The notes below the pieces were generated by a model. The model saw only the letters and a program-made list of their open reading frames with translations, did not search any database and was not told the origin of the DNA. Positions 18,024 through 26,036 of a DNA stretch of 64,000 nucleotides are shown here, one piece after another. The position numbers were made by a program, and so were the translations under genes. The number at the start of each line of letters is the position of its first letter. Positions within the stretch are counted from its first letter, which is position 1. This DNA comes from Paracoccus sp. IB05 (GTDB lineage: Bacteria > Pseudomonadota > Alphaproteobacteria > Rhodobacterales > Rhodobacteraceae), in assembly GCF_016405985.1 (NCBI RefSeq), contig NZ_JAEFCF010000016.1:36555-100554 (forward strand), given 5' to 3'.

Positions 18024-19093
18024 GCGTGATCTTTATGAATTATCGCAGCCGCGACCTGGTGGCGCCCTTGTGGCGCAGCCTTGCGGGCGGGCCGCTGAAC
18101 ACCGTGCTGACGCTGGCCTCGGTGCTGATGCTGGCGCTGATCCTGCCGCCTTTGATCCATTGGGCGATCACCGACGCCGTGTTCAGCGGCACACAAGAGG
18201 AATGCCGCGCCGCCAGCGGGGCCTGCTGGGCCTTCCTGCGCGCCAAGGCGCGGTTCATCCTGTTCGCCTTCTACCCCGGCGAGCATCTCTGGCGGCCGAT
18301 CCTTGTGATCGTCACGCTGCTGGGGCTGATGCTGGCATCGGCGCTGCCGCGCCTCTGGGGGCCGGCGCTGATCCTCGCCTGGCCGGTCACGCTGGCGCTG
18401 GTCTGGGCGCTGATGGCGGGCGGGACATGGACCGGCGGGATCCTCGCGCGGGTTTCGCTGAATGACTGGGGCGGGCTGCCGGTGACGCTGCTGGTATGGT
18501 CGACCTGCATGGCCTTTGCCTTTCCGGCCGCGGTGCTTCTGGCGCTGGCGCGGGCCTCGGATATGGGCGGGCTGCGGCTGATTGCGGTCACCTATATCGA
18601 GGTGATGCGCGCCATTCCGATGGTCGCGATCCTCTATTTCGCCATGCTGATCCTGCCGCTGGCTTTGCCCCAGGGCGTGATCCTGGATAAGCTGATCCGC
18701 TCCACGATCATGGTCGCCTTGTTCTGGACCGCCTATCTGGCAGAGGTCGTGCGGGGTGGCCTGCAAACCGTCGGCCCGGGCCAGGCCGAGGCGGCGCAGT
18801 CGCTCGGGCTGGGCTATTGGCGCATCATGCAGCTGGTGGTGTTGCCCCAGGCTTTGCGCCAGGTGATCCCCGGGCTGGTCAATCTTGGCATCGGATTTCT
18901 GCTGGCGACCTCGCTGCTGGCGGTGATCGGGGCGTTTGACCTGTTGAACACCGCCCGGGCCTCGACCACCGACACACAATGGCTGGGTTTTTACGACGAG
19001 GCCTATGCATTCGCAGCACTGATCTATTTCCTGCTCTGCTATGGCGGCTCGCGCTACAGCCGCTGGCTGGAAACGCGGCTGCGCCGGCGATGA
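18020..19093 (+). CDS. Amino-acid ABC transporter permease, AapM-like
   Basis: 357-aa partner permease. The N-terminal MNYRSRDLVAPLWRSLAGG leads into helices, and a block typical of AapM/BztC follows (TYIEVMRAIPMVAILYFAML). The EAA loop is PGQAEAAQSLGLGYWRIMQL, then VVLPQALRQVIPG. It overlaps the upstream permease gene by 4 bp. In Rhizobium aapJQMP and Rhodobacter bztABCD an ATPase gene follows directly. Here the next gene, after 174 bp containing a hairpin, is an unrelated binding protein, so the ATPase must be supplied from elsewhere or the system is incomplete. Confidence 0.88.
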   Translation: MSVIFMNYRSRDLVAPLWRSLAGGPLNTVLTLASVLMLALILPPLIHWAITDAVFSGTQEECRAASGACWAFLRAKARFILFAFYPGEHLWRPILVIVTLLGLMLASALPRLWGPALILAWPVTLALVWALMAGGTWTGGILARVSLNDWGGLPVTLLVWSTCMAFAFPAAVLLALARASDMGGLRLIAVTYIEVMRAIPMVAILYFAMLILPLALPQGVILDKLIRSTIMVALFWTAYLAEVVRGGLQTVGPGQAEAAQSLGLGYWRIMQLVVLPQALRQVIPGLVNLGIGFLLATSLLAVIGAFDLLNTARASTTDTQWLGFYDEAYAFAALIYFLLCYGGSRYSRWLETRLRRR

Positions 19094-19132
19094 CCATGCG
19101 CCGGCAGGAAGAGGGAGTTTCCCCTGGCCCCA

Positions 19133-19152
19133 CACAGCCAGACATGGCTGTG
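19133..19152. terminator. Intercistronic hairpin
   Basis: CACAGCCA-GACA-TGGCTGTG forms a perfect 8-bp stem with a 4-base loop, 39 bp after the AapM-like stop and 115 bp before the next gene. There is no T-run, so it may be a weak terminator or an mRNA-stabilising element separating the two transport operons. Confidence 0.4.
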
Positions 19153-19267
19153 CCAGCCGGGGGGTGGTCTTCGAAATCCTGTTCCCCCGGCCCTGATCTA
19201 TCCTCTGACCTGATCCATTACGGCTCCCGGTTACCCCTTCCCTTCTTAACAAAAGCGAACCCGTATT

Positions 19268-20290
19268 ATGACAGCATCCCTTCGAAACGGCCTTTCGCGC
19301 CGGACCCTTCTGACAACCGGCGCGGCTGCGGCAGGCCTTGGCGCGGCCGGCCTCTCGACCGGGATCAGCACACGCCGCGCCATGGCCGGCAACCTGACCA
19401 AAATCAAACTTGAATGGACCGAGGTCGCCGCCTGCCACGCCCCGGTCGGGTTCGCGCTGGAAAAGGGCATTTTCGAGAAACACGGGCTGGATGTGGAACT
19501 GTTCTACCAGGGCGCCAGCGGTCAGACCCTGATCCAGGCCCTTGCCACCCGCAAGGCCGAGGCCGGTCCGGGTCTGCTTTATGACTGGCTGAAACCGATC
19601 GAGCAGGGCTTTGACGTCAAACTTTTCGCCGGGTCGCATGGCGGCTGCCAGAGCATCCTGACACCCCAGGACAGCGGCATCAGAACGCTGGAGGATCTGC
19701 GCGGCAAAACCATCGGCACCTTTGATGTGATGTCGCCCTCGCGCGTCGCGTTTTCCGTCGCGCTGAAGAAAGCCGGGCTTGACCCCGATCAGGATGTGAC
19801 CTGGAAGGTCTTCCCCTTCGATCTGGTGGCCGAGGCCGTGCTGCGCGGCGAGGCGGATGCGCTGGCGCATATGGATCCCTGGGCTTACGGCTGGGAAAAA
19901 GAACACAAATTCCACCGCGTCGCCGATACCCAGACGCTCAGTTTCCAGGATCGGGTCTGCTGTGTGCTGGGTGTGAACGGGGATTATTACGAGACCAACA
20001 AAGACGCGCTGAAACGCGTCGCCGCTGCCAATCTCGAGGTGCACCAATATACCGCCGCCCATCCGGACGAGGTCGCGCAATGGTATTTCGACACTTTGCG
20101 CCCCGGCATGTCGGTCGGGACCCTGACCGAGGTTCTGGCCTCTTTCACCTATCATGAGCACTGGTTCGGCGACAAACTGCGCGATGAGGTCAAGCGCGGC
20201 TATGAGGATCTGAAGCTGACCGGCGTGGCCGATGCCTCGACCGATCCGGAAGAGATCGCCAGCCGCATCACCATCGACATCTTCGCCTGA
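19268..20290 (+). CDS. Sulfonate/nitrate/taurine-type ABC transporter substrate-binding protein
   Basis: 340-aa binding protein of the NMT1/SsuA/NrtA superfamily with a Tat-type leader (LSRRTLLTTGAAAAGLGAAG), cleaved near RRAMA-GN. Core features: HAPVGFALEKGIFEKHGLDV, QGASGQTLIQALATRKAEAG, EDLRGKTIGTFDVMSP and VLRGEADALAHMDPWAYGWE. Folded-state export by Tat is unusual but known in this superfamily. Permease and ATPase genes follow with short gaps, forming a complete importer. Ligands of the family include alkanesulfonates, taurine, nitrate and pyrimidine precursors. The sulfur-related neighbourhood favours a sulfonate (inference). Confidence 0.82.
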   Translation: MTASLRNGLSRRTLLTTGAAAAGLGAAGLSTGISTRRAMAGNLTKIKLEWTEVAACHAPVGFALEKGIFEKHGLDVELFYQGASGQTLIQALATRKAEAGPGLLYDWLKPIEQGFDVKLFAGSHGGCQSILTPQDSGIRTLEDLRGKTIGTFDVMSPSRVAFSVALKKAGLDPDQDVTWKVFPFDLVAEAVLRGEADALAHMDPWAYGWEKEHKFHRVADTQTLSFQDRVCCVLGVNGDYYETNKDALKRVAAANLEVHQYTAAHPDEVAQWYFDTLRPGMSVGTLTEVLASFTYHEHWFGDKLRDEVKRGYEDLKLTGVADASTDPEEIASRITIDIFA

Positions 20291-20311
20291 CCCCAGACTG
20301 GACGACCCGGA

Positions 20312-21301
20312 ATGAGCGATCTGCCTGAAAGCGGGCGGGGGGTTTACGCCTCCGCCACCCGCCTGCCCCTGCCCATCTGGCGCGACGGTCTGCTGGCCGC
20401 CCTGGCCTGGGGTTCGGTCTCGGTGGCGACACTGATCCTGCCCGATGTCATCCAATGGGGGGCGACCGGCACCTTCGCCGCGCTGACGGGTACGGTCGCC
20501 GCGATCTTCCTCGCGCTGGCCTTCACCGTGCCGCCCGGGCAGCGCAGCACCCTGAGGCATTACGGCCCCTGGTTCATCGTGCTGGGCCTGTGGCTTTTGC
20601 TGTGGGAGGTAATCACCGCAAAGCTCGGCTGGTTGCCCAAGCCGTTCTTTTCACCGCCCCAGGGCCTGTTGCATGTCTACATGACCGACTGGGACCGGCT
20701 TTTGATCTGTATCGCCTATACCGGGCGGCTTTGGGGGCTGGGCTTTTTCATCGGCATCTCAGCAGGCTTTCTGGCCGGGGTGGGTCTGGGCTGGTCAAAG
20801 CGCTTCGCCTATTGGGGGATGCCGGTGCTGAAGCTGATCGGGCCGGTGCCCGCCAGCGCCTGGATCCCCTGCGCCTTTTTCATCTTCCCCTCGACCTTTC
20901 AGGCCTCGGTGTTTCTGGTGGCGCTGGCCTCGGGGATCCCGGTCGCGATCCTGACCGCATCGGGGATCTCCCAGGTCAACCGCGCCTTCTATGACGTGGC
21001 GCGGACCTTGGGCGCGAGCAACCGCTGGCAGGTCACCAAAATCGCCATTCCGGCGGCGCTGCCCAATGTGTTTGTCGGGCTGTTCATGGGGCTTTACTAC
21101 AGCTTTGCCGTCCTGGTGGTGGCCGAAATGCTGGGCGCGAAATTCGGCCTCGGCTGGTATCTGCAATTCAACACAGCTTATTCGGCTTATGCCAATGTAT
21201 ATGCCGCGCTGATCGTTATGGCGCTGATCTGCGCCGGGCTGGTGAAGCTGTTGTTCCTGATCCGGGACCGGATGCTTGGCTGGCAAAAGGGGATCCTCTG
21301 A
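20312..21301 (+). CDS. Sulfonate/nitrate-type ABC transporter permease
   Basis: 329-aa permease (BPD_transp_1). It carries two extra N-terminal hydrophobic segments (about residues 22-75) ahead of the usual SsuC/TauC core, which begins near YGPWFIVLGLWLLLWEVIT. The family loop FFSPPQGLLHVYMTD, GLGWSKRFAYWGMPVLKLIG and the EAA-like VARTLGASNRWQVTKIAIPA are clear. The last base of its stop codon is the first base of the ATPase ATG (TGATG), so the two are translationally coupled. Confidence 0.85.
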   Translation: MSDLPESGRGVYASATRLPLPIWRDGLLAALAWGSVSVATLILPDVIQWGATGTFAALTGTVAAIFLALAFTVPPGQRSTLRHYGPWFIVLGLWLLLWEVITAKLGWLPKPFFSPPQGLLHVYMTDWDRLLICIAYTGRLWGLGFFIGISAGFLAGVGLGWSKRFAYWGMPVLKLIGPVPASAWIPCAFFIFPSTFQASVFLVALASGIPVAILTASGISQVNRAFYDVARTLGASNRWQVTKIAIPAALPNVFVGLFMGLYYSFAVLVVAEMLGAKFGLGWYLQFNTAYSAYANVYAALIVMALICAGLVKLLFLIRDRMLGWQKGIL

Positions 21302-22068
21302 TGTCTGCTGTCACCCCCGTCGGGCTGCGCTTCGACCATGTCTCGCATGGGTATGATATCGGCGGCGCGCTGTTGCCGGTGCTGGAGGATGTATCCCTCG
21401 ATATAGCGCCCGGCGAATTCGTCGCACTGCTGGGCCCATCCGGCTGCGGCAAGTCGACCCTTCTGCGGCTTGCGGCCGGGCTGGAACTGCCGCGCGCGGG
21501 TGAGGCGCTGGCCGGCGGTGTGCCGATCACCGGCCCTGGCCCCGAACGCATCCTCGTCTTTCAGGAAGCGACCCTTTTCCCCTGGCGCACGGTGCGCCGC
21601 AATGTCGAAGCCGGCCCCGAAGCGCGCGGCGAGCTGGCCGCAAAGCAGGCCCGCGTCGATGAGGCGCTGCGTCTCGTCGGCCTTGAGGCTTTCGGCGCGG
21701 CCTTCCCGCATCAGCTTTCCGGCGGCATGGCGCAGCGCGCGGCGATTGCCCGCGCGCTGGTCAATGATCCGCGCCTCTTGCTGCTGGATGAGCCTCTGGG
21801 CAAGCTCGACAGCCTGACACGGCTCAATCTGCAAAAGGATCTGATCCGCCTCTGGCAGGATCGTGGCTTTACCGCCCTTCTCGTCACCCATGATGTTGAA
21901 GAGGCGCTGTTGCTTGCCGATCGGGTGGTGCTGTTTTCCCCGCGCCCGGCCCGCATCATTGAAGAACTGCGGGTAGACCGCCCCCATCCCCGCCGCCGCG
22001 ATGACCCCGTGCTGATTGCGCTGAGAACGCGGCTTCTTGCCAGCCTCGGGGTGCTGGAGGATGTCTGA
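21301..22068 (+). CDS. Sulfonate/nitrate-type ABC transporter ATP-binding protein
   Basis: 255-aa ABC ATPase. Walker A is GPSGCGKST (near residue 43), the Q-loop lies in VFQEATLFPW, the signature is LSGGMAQR, and Walker B is LLLLDEPLGKLD, followed by the H-loop VTHDVEEALLLADRV. The pattern is typical of SsuB/TauB/NrtD. It energises the permease at 20312. Whether it could also serve the ATPase-less Aap system is doubtful because the coupling families differ. Its 3' end overlaps a small membrane-protein gene. Confidence 0.9.
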   Translation: MSAVTPVGLRFDHVSHGYDIGGALLPVLEDVSLDIAPGEFVALLGPSGCGKSTLLRLAAGLELPRAGEALAGGVPITGPGPERILVFQEATLFPWRTVRRNVEAGPEARGELAAKQARVDEALRLVGLEAFGAAFPHQLSGGMAQRAAIARALVNDPRLLLLDEPLGKLDSLTRLNLQKDLIRLWQDRGFTALLVTHDVEEALLLADRVVLFSPRPARIIEELRVDRPHPRRRDDPVLIALRTRLLASLGVLEDV

Positions 22069-22354
22069 CCGTCTTCGACCGGTCTGGGTTCTGGCCATCG
22101 GGGTCGGGCTGATCCTCCTCGCCCTCATGTGGTGGTATGTGATTTTCGGCACCATTGTGAGCGAGGGCTATGGCAAATACAGCCAGGCCGCGCCCTGCCT
22201 CTGGGGCACTTCGGGCTATACCTGCCAGCTGATGCTGTCGCTTTGCAGCGTTGATTACCTGCTGATCCCGAAAGCCTACCGACCAGAGCTGTTCCAGGCC
22301 GGCGTCTTCCTGCTGCTGTCCGGTGGGCTTCTTGCGGCACTGCGGCACCGCTGA
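22061..22354 (+). CDS. Small two-helix membrane protein, unknown function
   Basis: 97 aa starting at ATG 22061, eight bases inside the end of the ATPase gene. Two hydrophobic segments (VWVLAIGVGLILLALMWWYV; LFQAGVFLLLSGGLLAALRH) flank a loop with four cysteines (APCLWGTSGYTCQLMLSLCS plus one nearer the N terminus of that loop excluded), which could form periplasmic disulfides. Coupling to the ABC operon suggests an accessory role. I do not recognise a family. Confidence 0.6.
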   Translation: MSDRLRPVWVLAIGVGLILLALMWWYVIFGTIVSEGYGKYSQAAPCLWGTSGYTCQLMLSLCSVDYLLIPKAYRPELFQAGVFLLLSGGLLAALRHR

Positions 22355-22955
22355 CCCTTGTGTGATCGACAACCGCCACATCTGCTGCGTCCGTGCGTGC
22401 TCTGCCGCAATGCGCCAGGCTATCTGCTGGACGATAGAATACTGAAACGGCGATGTTTTCTGCCAGCGCGGCATTTGCAGCGCCCGATCGGGTTGTTCGG
22501 TCTGAGGAGCCAACTGGCATCGTCCGGAGCGTGAACCGGGATCTGGCCTGGGTCTCCGGGCTGGGTCTCCGGGCTGGAAGCGCGGAGACCGTTGCGGCGT
22601 CAGGGCGCATGTATCAGCCGGGGCTGCGCAATTCATTGTGCGGCGCGGACCAGGTCGCGAGCGGTTCCTCGCGCGCCTTTGCGTAAATGCACCAATTTCC
22701 GGCAGAACCGGCAGTGGCGCCGGATTTGTTGCAATTATGATGCAGCAATCCCGCCTCACGGCACTTGCTTTTGCCCCAAGCCCCACAAGGTGTTGACGAA
22801 AAGAGTCAGGTGTTGGAAGGGAAGCCTGGTAAAATTGTCGTAAATTATCTTCTGCGGCAGCGCTGAAACCACAGAGCAAGCCAGAATTTCAAGCCAGCTC
22901 CCCACATGTTCGCCCCCGCGGTCCTCGGGCCCGGGTTCTTATTACGGGAGCCTCC
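22355..22955. other. 600-bp interval upstream of the TonB receptor
   Basis: No recognisable gene on either strand. Two features stand out. A short tandem repeat (CTGGGTCTCCGGG twice) lies near 22550-22580. A direct repeat AGGTGTTG at 22788-22795 and 22809-22816, exactly 21 bp apart, could be a regulator or promoter element for the receptor gene. No classical Fur box was seen. Confidence 0.4.
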
Positions 22956-25172
22956 ATGAGCTATTCTTCGAAATCCTCCGTCGGCAACGGCCTGCGCCCT
23001 ATGCCGACGCTTGGCCTGTTGCCGGTTCTTGCGATCTCGGCCACCATCGCCGGCGAAGCCCATGCGCAAACCACCGATTCAGAGCATCTGGGCACCATCG
23101 TGCTGCATTCGGGCGGCGCGCAGGGCGAAGCCGCGACCGACTATCGCGTCACCGAAGGCTCGTCTGACAAATTCACCCAGCCGATCGTCGATACGCCGAA
23201 GACGATCACCGTCATCACGCAGCGTCAGATGGAAGAGCGCAATGCCACCTCGGTGCTGGAAGTTCTGCGCACCACGCCGGGCGTGACGCTCGGCTCGGGC
23301 GAAGGCGGCACGCCGATGGGCGACCGTTTCTTCATCCGTGGCTACCAGGCCGCCACCGATATGATGATCGACGGCGTGCGCAATCTGGGCCGGACCTCGA
23401 GTGAATCCTTCAATGTGGAATCGGTCGAGGTCGTCAAGGGCCCCGGCGGCGCCTATTCGGGCCGCGGCGCGACCGGTGGGTCGGTCAATCTCGTGACCAA
23501 ACAGGCGCGTCTGGGCGAAAGCTTCAACACCGCCTCTGTCACTGTCGGCAATGGCAAGCATAAGCGCCTGAGCTATGACGGCAATATCGATCTCGGTCAG
23601 GATATGGCGCTGCGTCTCAACCTCATGGCGCAGGATTCGGGCGTGCCGGGGCGCGATGTGCTGAAGGATGACCGGAAAGGTGTTGCGCTGGCCTTTACCA
23701 AGGGCTTTGGCGCCAGCAAGGTCTCGCTGAGCCTCTCACATGACGAGGCGCATGGCACCCCCGATCTCGGCGTTCCGATGGAGACCGCAGGCTGGCGGAC
23801 CCGCAACGGCGGGCCGACGATTTCAACCGCCAACCCGGGCCGTCCGATCGAAGTCATGCCGGACAGCGCATTCTTCGGCTCGGCTTATCGCGACTTCCGC
23901 GACGTGACGAACCAGAGCGCGGTGCTGAAATTCGAACATGAATTCAGTGAGGCCGTGAAATGGGACACCACTCTCGCCTGGATCGGGTCCGAGCAACATT
24001 ACATGATGACCCGCCCGACCATGAGCGGAACCACCGATCAGGTGGTACGCGATCTGCGTTCGGGTGGTCGTAAAAACCGCGCCCTGGCCTTCCAGACGGG
24101 GTTGAATGGCTCTTTTGAGACCGGTTCGCTGAAGCATGATTATGCAATCGGCTTTGAATATTCGAAAGAAAAGATCGCTTCGGCAACCTCGACCGGCTCG
24201 CCTTCGGTGGGGACAACCCCGATCACCAATCCTAACCCCTATGATCCGGTGACCGGTTCCATCGCCTGGACCGGCTGGGGCACCCCGATCGAGACCACTA
24301 CCAAAGCGCTTTATGTCTTTGATACCATCCATTTCGACCCGCAATGGTCGCTGGATCTGGGGCTGCGTTACGACAAATATGAAGTCGCGGATGCCAGCCG
24401 GTCGCGCAAAGACAATATGCTGAACTACTCGGCGGCGCTGGTCTACAAACCAGCCGAGAATGGCACGGTCTATTTCGCCATCGGTACCTCGTCGAACCCG
24501 TCTGGCGAATGCGCTGGCATGGCGGGCGGCGCGGACGGCTCGGGCGCCTGCACGCTGACCGCAGCCAACGTCAATCTCAACCCGGAAAAGAGCAAGAGCT
24601 ACGAGCTCGGCACCAAATGGGAGCTGTTTGACAACCGCCTGCTGGTCTCGGCCGCCCTGTTCCGCACCGAGAAGAAAAACGCCCGTGTGACCGATCCGAT
24701 CACCGGTGTTGGTGTTGCTCTGGCCGGTGAAAGCCGCGCCCAAGGCATTGAGATCGGCGTTGCAGGTCAGATCAATGACCAGTGGGGCGTCTCGCTCGGC
24801 TATGCCTATACCGATGCGGAAGTGATCAAAGGCGGCGGCACCACCGGCGCCAATGACGGCAAGCAGATGCAGTTCAATGCGAAGAACAGCTTCAGCCTGT
24901 GGTCGACCTATGCGGTCAATGACAAACTGACCCTGGGTGGTGGTGCGACCTTCACCGACAAGCGCTGGCTTGATGCGGCGAACACGATGATCCTGCCGTC
25001 GCAATGGCGCCTTGACGCGATGGTGTCCTATGAGCTGACCGAGGCCACTGTGCTGCAGGTCAATATCAACAACCTGCTGGACGAGCGCCTCTATGACGCC
25101 TCGCATGTGGGGATCTTTGCGAACCGCGCGCCGGGCCGTTCGGTCACCGCCAAGATCGATTACCGGTTCTGA
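22956..25172 (+). CDS. TonB-dependent catecholate siderophore receptor, Fiu-like
   Basis: 738-aa outer-membrane receptor. The signal peptide ends near AHA-QT. There is no STN domain. The plug starts with DTPKTITVITQRQMEERNAT, then VLEVLRTTPGVTLGSGEGGT, DRFFIRGYQAATDMMIDGVR, and SVEVVKGPGGAYSGRGATGG with SVNLVTK. The 22-strand barrel ends in a terminal Phe (KIDYRF). GTSSNPSGECAG and LNPEKSKSYELGTKWELF match the Fiu/PiuA subgroup. The adjacent PiuC-type hydroxylase gene reproduces the fiu-ybiX and piuA-piuC pairings. It probably imports ferric catecholates. A strong terminator follows. Confidence 0.9.
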   Translation: MSYSSKSSVGNGLRPMPTLGLLPVLAISATIAGEAHAQTTDSEHLGTIVLHSGGAQGEAATDYRVTEGSSDKFTQPIVDTPKTITVITQRQMEERNATSVLEVLRTTPGVTLGSGEGGTPMGDRFFIRGYQAATDMMIDGVRNLGRTSSESFNVESVEVVKGPGGAYSGRGATGGSVNLVTKQARLGESFNTASVTVGNGKHKRLSYDGNIDLGQDMALRLNLMAQDSGVPGRDVLKDDRKGVALAFTKGFGASKVSLSLSHDEAHGTPDLGVPMETAGWRTRNGGPTISTANPGRPIEVMPDSAFFGSAYRDFRDVTNQSAVLKFEHEFSEAVKWDTTLAWIGSEQHYMMTRPTMSGTTDQVVRDLRSGGRKNRALAFQTGLNGSFETGSLKHDYAIGFEYSKEKIASATSTGSPSVGTTPITNPNPYDPVTGSIAWTGWGTPIETTTKALYVFDTIHFDPQWSLDLGLRYDKYEVADASRSRKDNMLNYSAALVYKPAENGTVYFAIGTSSNPSGECAGMAGGADGSGACTLTAANVNLNPEKSKSYELGTKWELFDNRLLVSAALFRTEKKNARVTDPITGVGVALAGESRAQGIEIGVAGQINDQWGVSLGYAYTDAEVIKGGGTTGANDGKQMQFNAKNSFSLWSTYAVNDKLTLGGGATFTDKRWLDAANTMILPSQWRLDAMVSYELTEATVLQVNINNLLDERLYDASHVGIFANRAPGRSVTAKIDYRF

Positions 25173-25207
25173 GCCGGGCACTTTGCCCCTGGCTGACCTG
25201 ATCCTGG

Positions 25208-25235
25208 AAAGGGGCGGCGCAATGTCGCCCCTTTT
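25208..25235 (+). terminator. Rho-independent terminator after the TonB receptor
   Basis: AAAGGGGCG - 9-base loop - CGCCCCTTTT. A GC-rich 9-bp stem ends in a short T-run, 36 bp after the receptor stop. This separates the receptor from the PiuC gene. Confidence 0.8.
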
Positions 25236-25349
25236 CCACATCTGAAGGCGGCCCATCTGCCGCCCGCCTTCCTGTCCGGCCCGCCCGATCCGGGCTTACC
25301 CAGGTCCGGGTCGCGCGCTATCCTTGCCAAAAACCAGACGGAGCCGCCG

Positions 25350-26033
25350 ATGCTTGTCACCATTCCCGATCTGCTGACCAAAGAAGAACTGGCCTATATC
25401 CGTCAGGTGCTTGAAGGGACCGACTGGGTCGACGGGCGTGTGACTGCGGGCGATCAGGCGGCGCAGGTCAAGCAGAACCTGCAAGTCCCGCAAGACAGCC
25501 CCGCTGGCCGCGAATTGTCGCAGATCGTGGCGCGCGCGCTTGGCCGCAACCCGGTCTATTCCTCGGCGGTTTTGCCGCTGCATGTGCTGCCACCGATGTT
25601 CAACCGCTATGATCCCGGCATGACCTTTGGTGAGCATGTCGATGGGTCGATCCGGGTTGTGCCCGGATCTGGCCAGCGCATCAGGACCGATGTTTCGACC
25701 ACGGTCTTCCTGACCCCGCCCGAAGAATATGACGGCGGCGAACTTGTCGTACATGACACCTACGGCACCCATAAGGTCAAACTGCCTGCGGGGGCTGCGG
25801 TGATCTATCCGGCGACCTCGCTGCATGCGGTGACGCCGGTCACGCGTGGCTCCCGCTGGGCCTCGTTCTTCTGGGCACAATCCATGCTGCGCGATGACTG
25901 GCAGCGTCATATGCTTTACGATCTGGATCAGGCGATCATGCGGATCCGGTCGCTCTTGCCCGATGATGACCCGGCCGTGACCGCATTGACGGCGCATTAC
26001 CACAATATGATCCGCCAATGGGCCGAGGTCTGA
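25350..26033 (+). CDS. piuC: Fe(II)-dependent PKHD-type hydroxylase, PiuC/YbiX family
   Basis: 227-aa 2OG-Fe(II) oxygenase of the prolyl-4-hydroxylase superfamily. Iron ligands are His and Asp in FGEHVDGSIR and the distal His in ATSLHAVTPV; the 2OG-binding Arg is in GSRWASFFWAQSM. QVKQNLQVP and MFNRYDPGM are family blocks. In enterics and Pseudomonas it sits beside Fiu/PiuA receptors and influences siderophore-antibiotic sensitivity; its physiological substrate is not firmly known. Here it follows the Fiu-like receptor and is only 3 bp from the next gene, so the two oxidative enzymes form an operon. Confidence 0.9.
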   Translation: MLVTIPDLLTKEELAYIRQVLEGTDWVDGRVTAGDQAAQVKQNLQVPQDSPAGRELSQIVARALGRNPVYSSAVLPLHVLPPMFNRYDPGMTFGEHVDGSIRVVPGSGQRIRTDVSTTVFLTPPEEYDGGELVVHDTYGTHKVKLPAGAAVIYPATSLHAVTPVTRGSRWASFFWAQSMLRDDWQRHMLYDLDQAIMRIRSLLPDDDPAVTALTAHYHNMIRQWAEV

Positions 26034-26036
26034 ACC

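Noticed and set aside
17981..20560. 859-codon open frame on the minus strand
   Set aside because: Antisense to the AapM-like permease and sulfonate-type binding protein genes, with low-complexity Gln/Arg/His composition typical of a GC-rich shadow frame.
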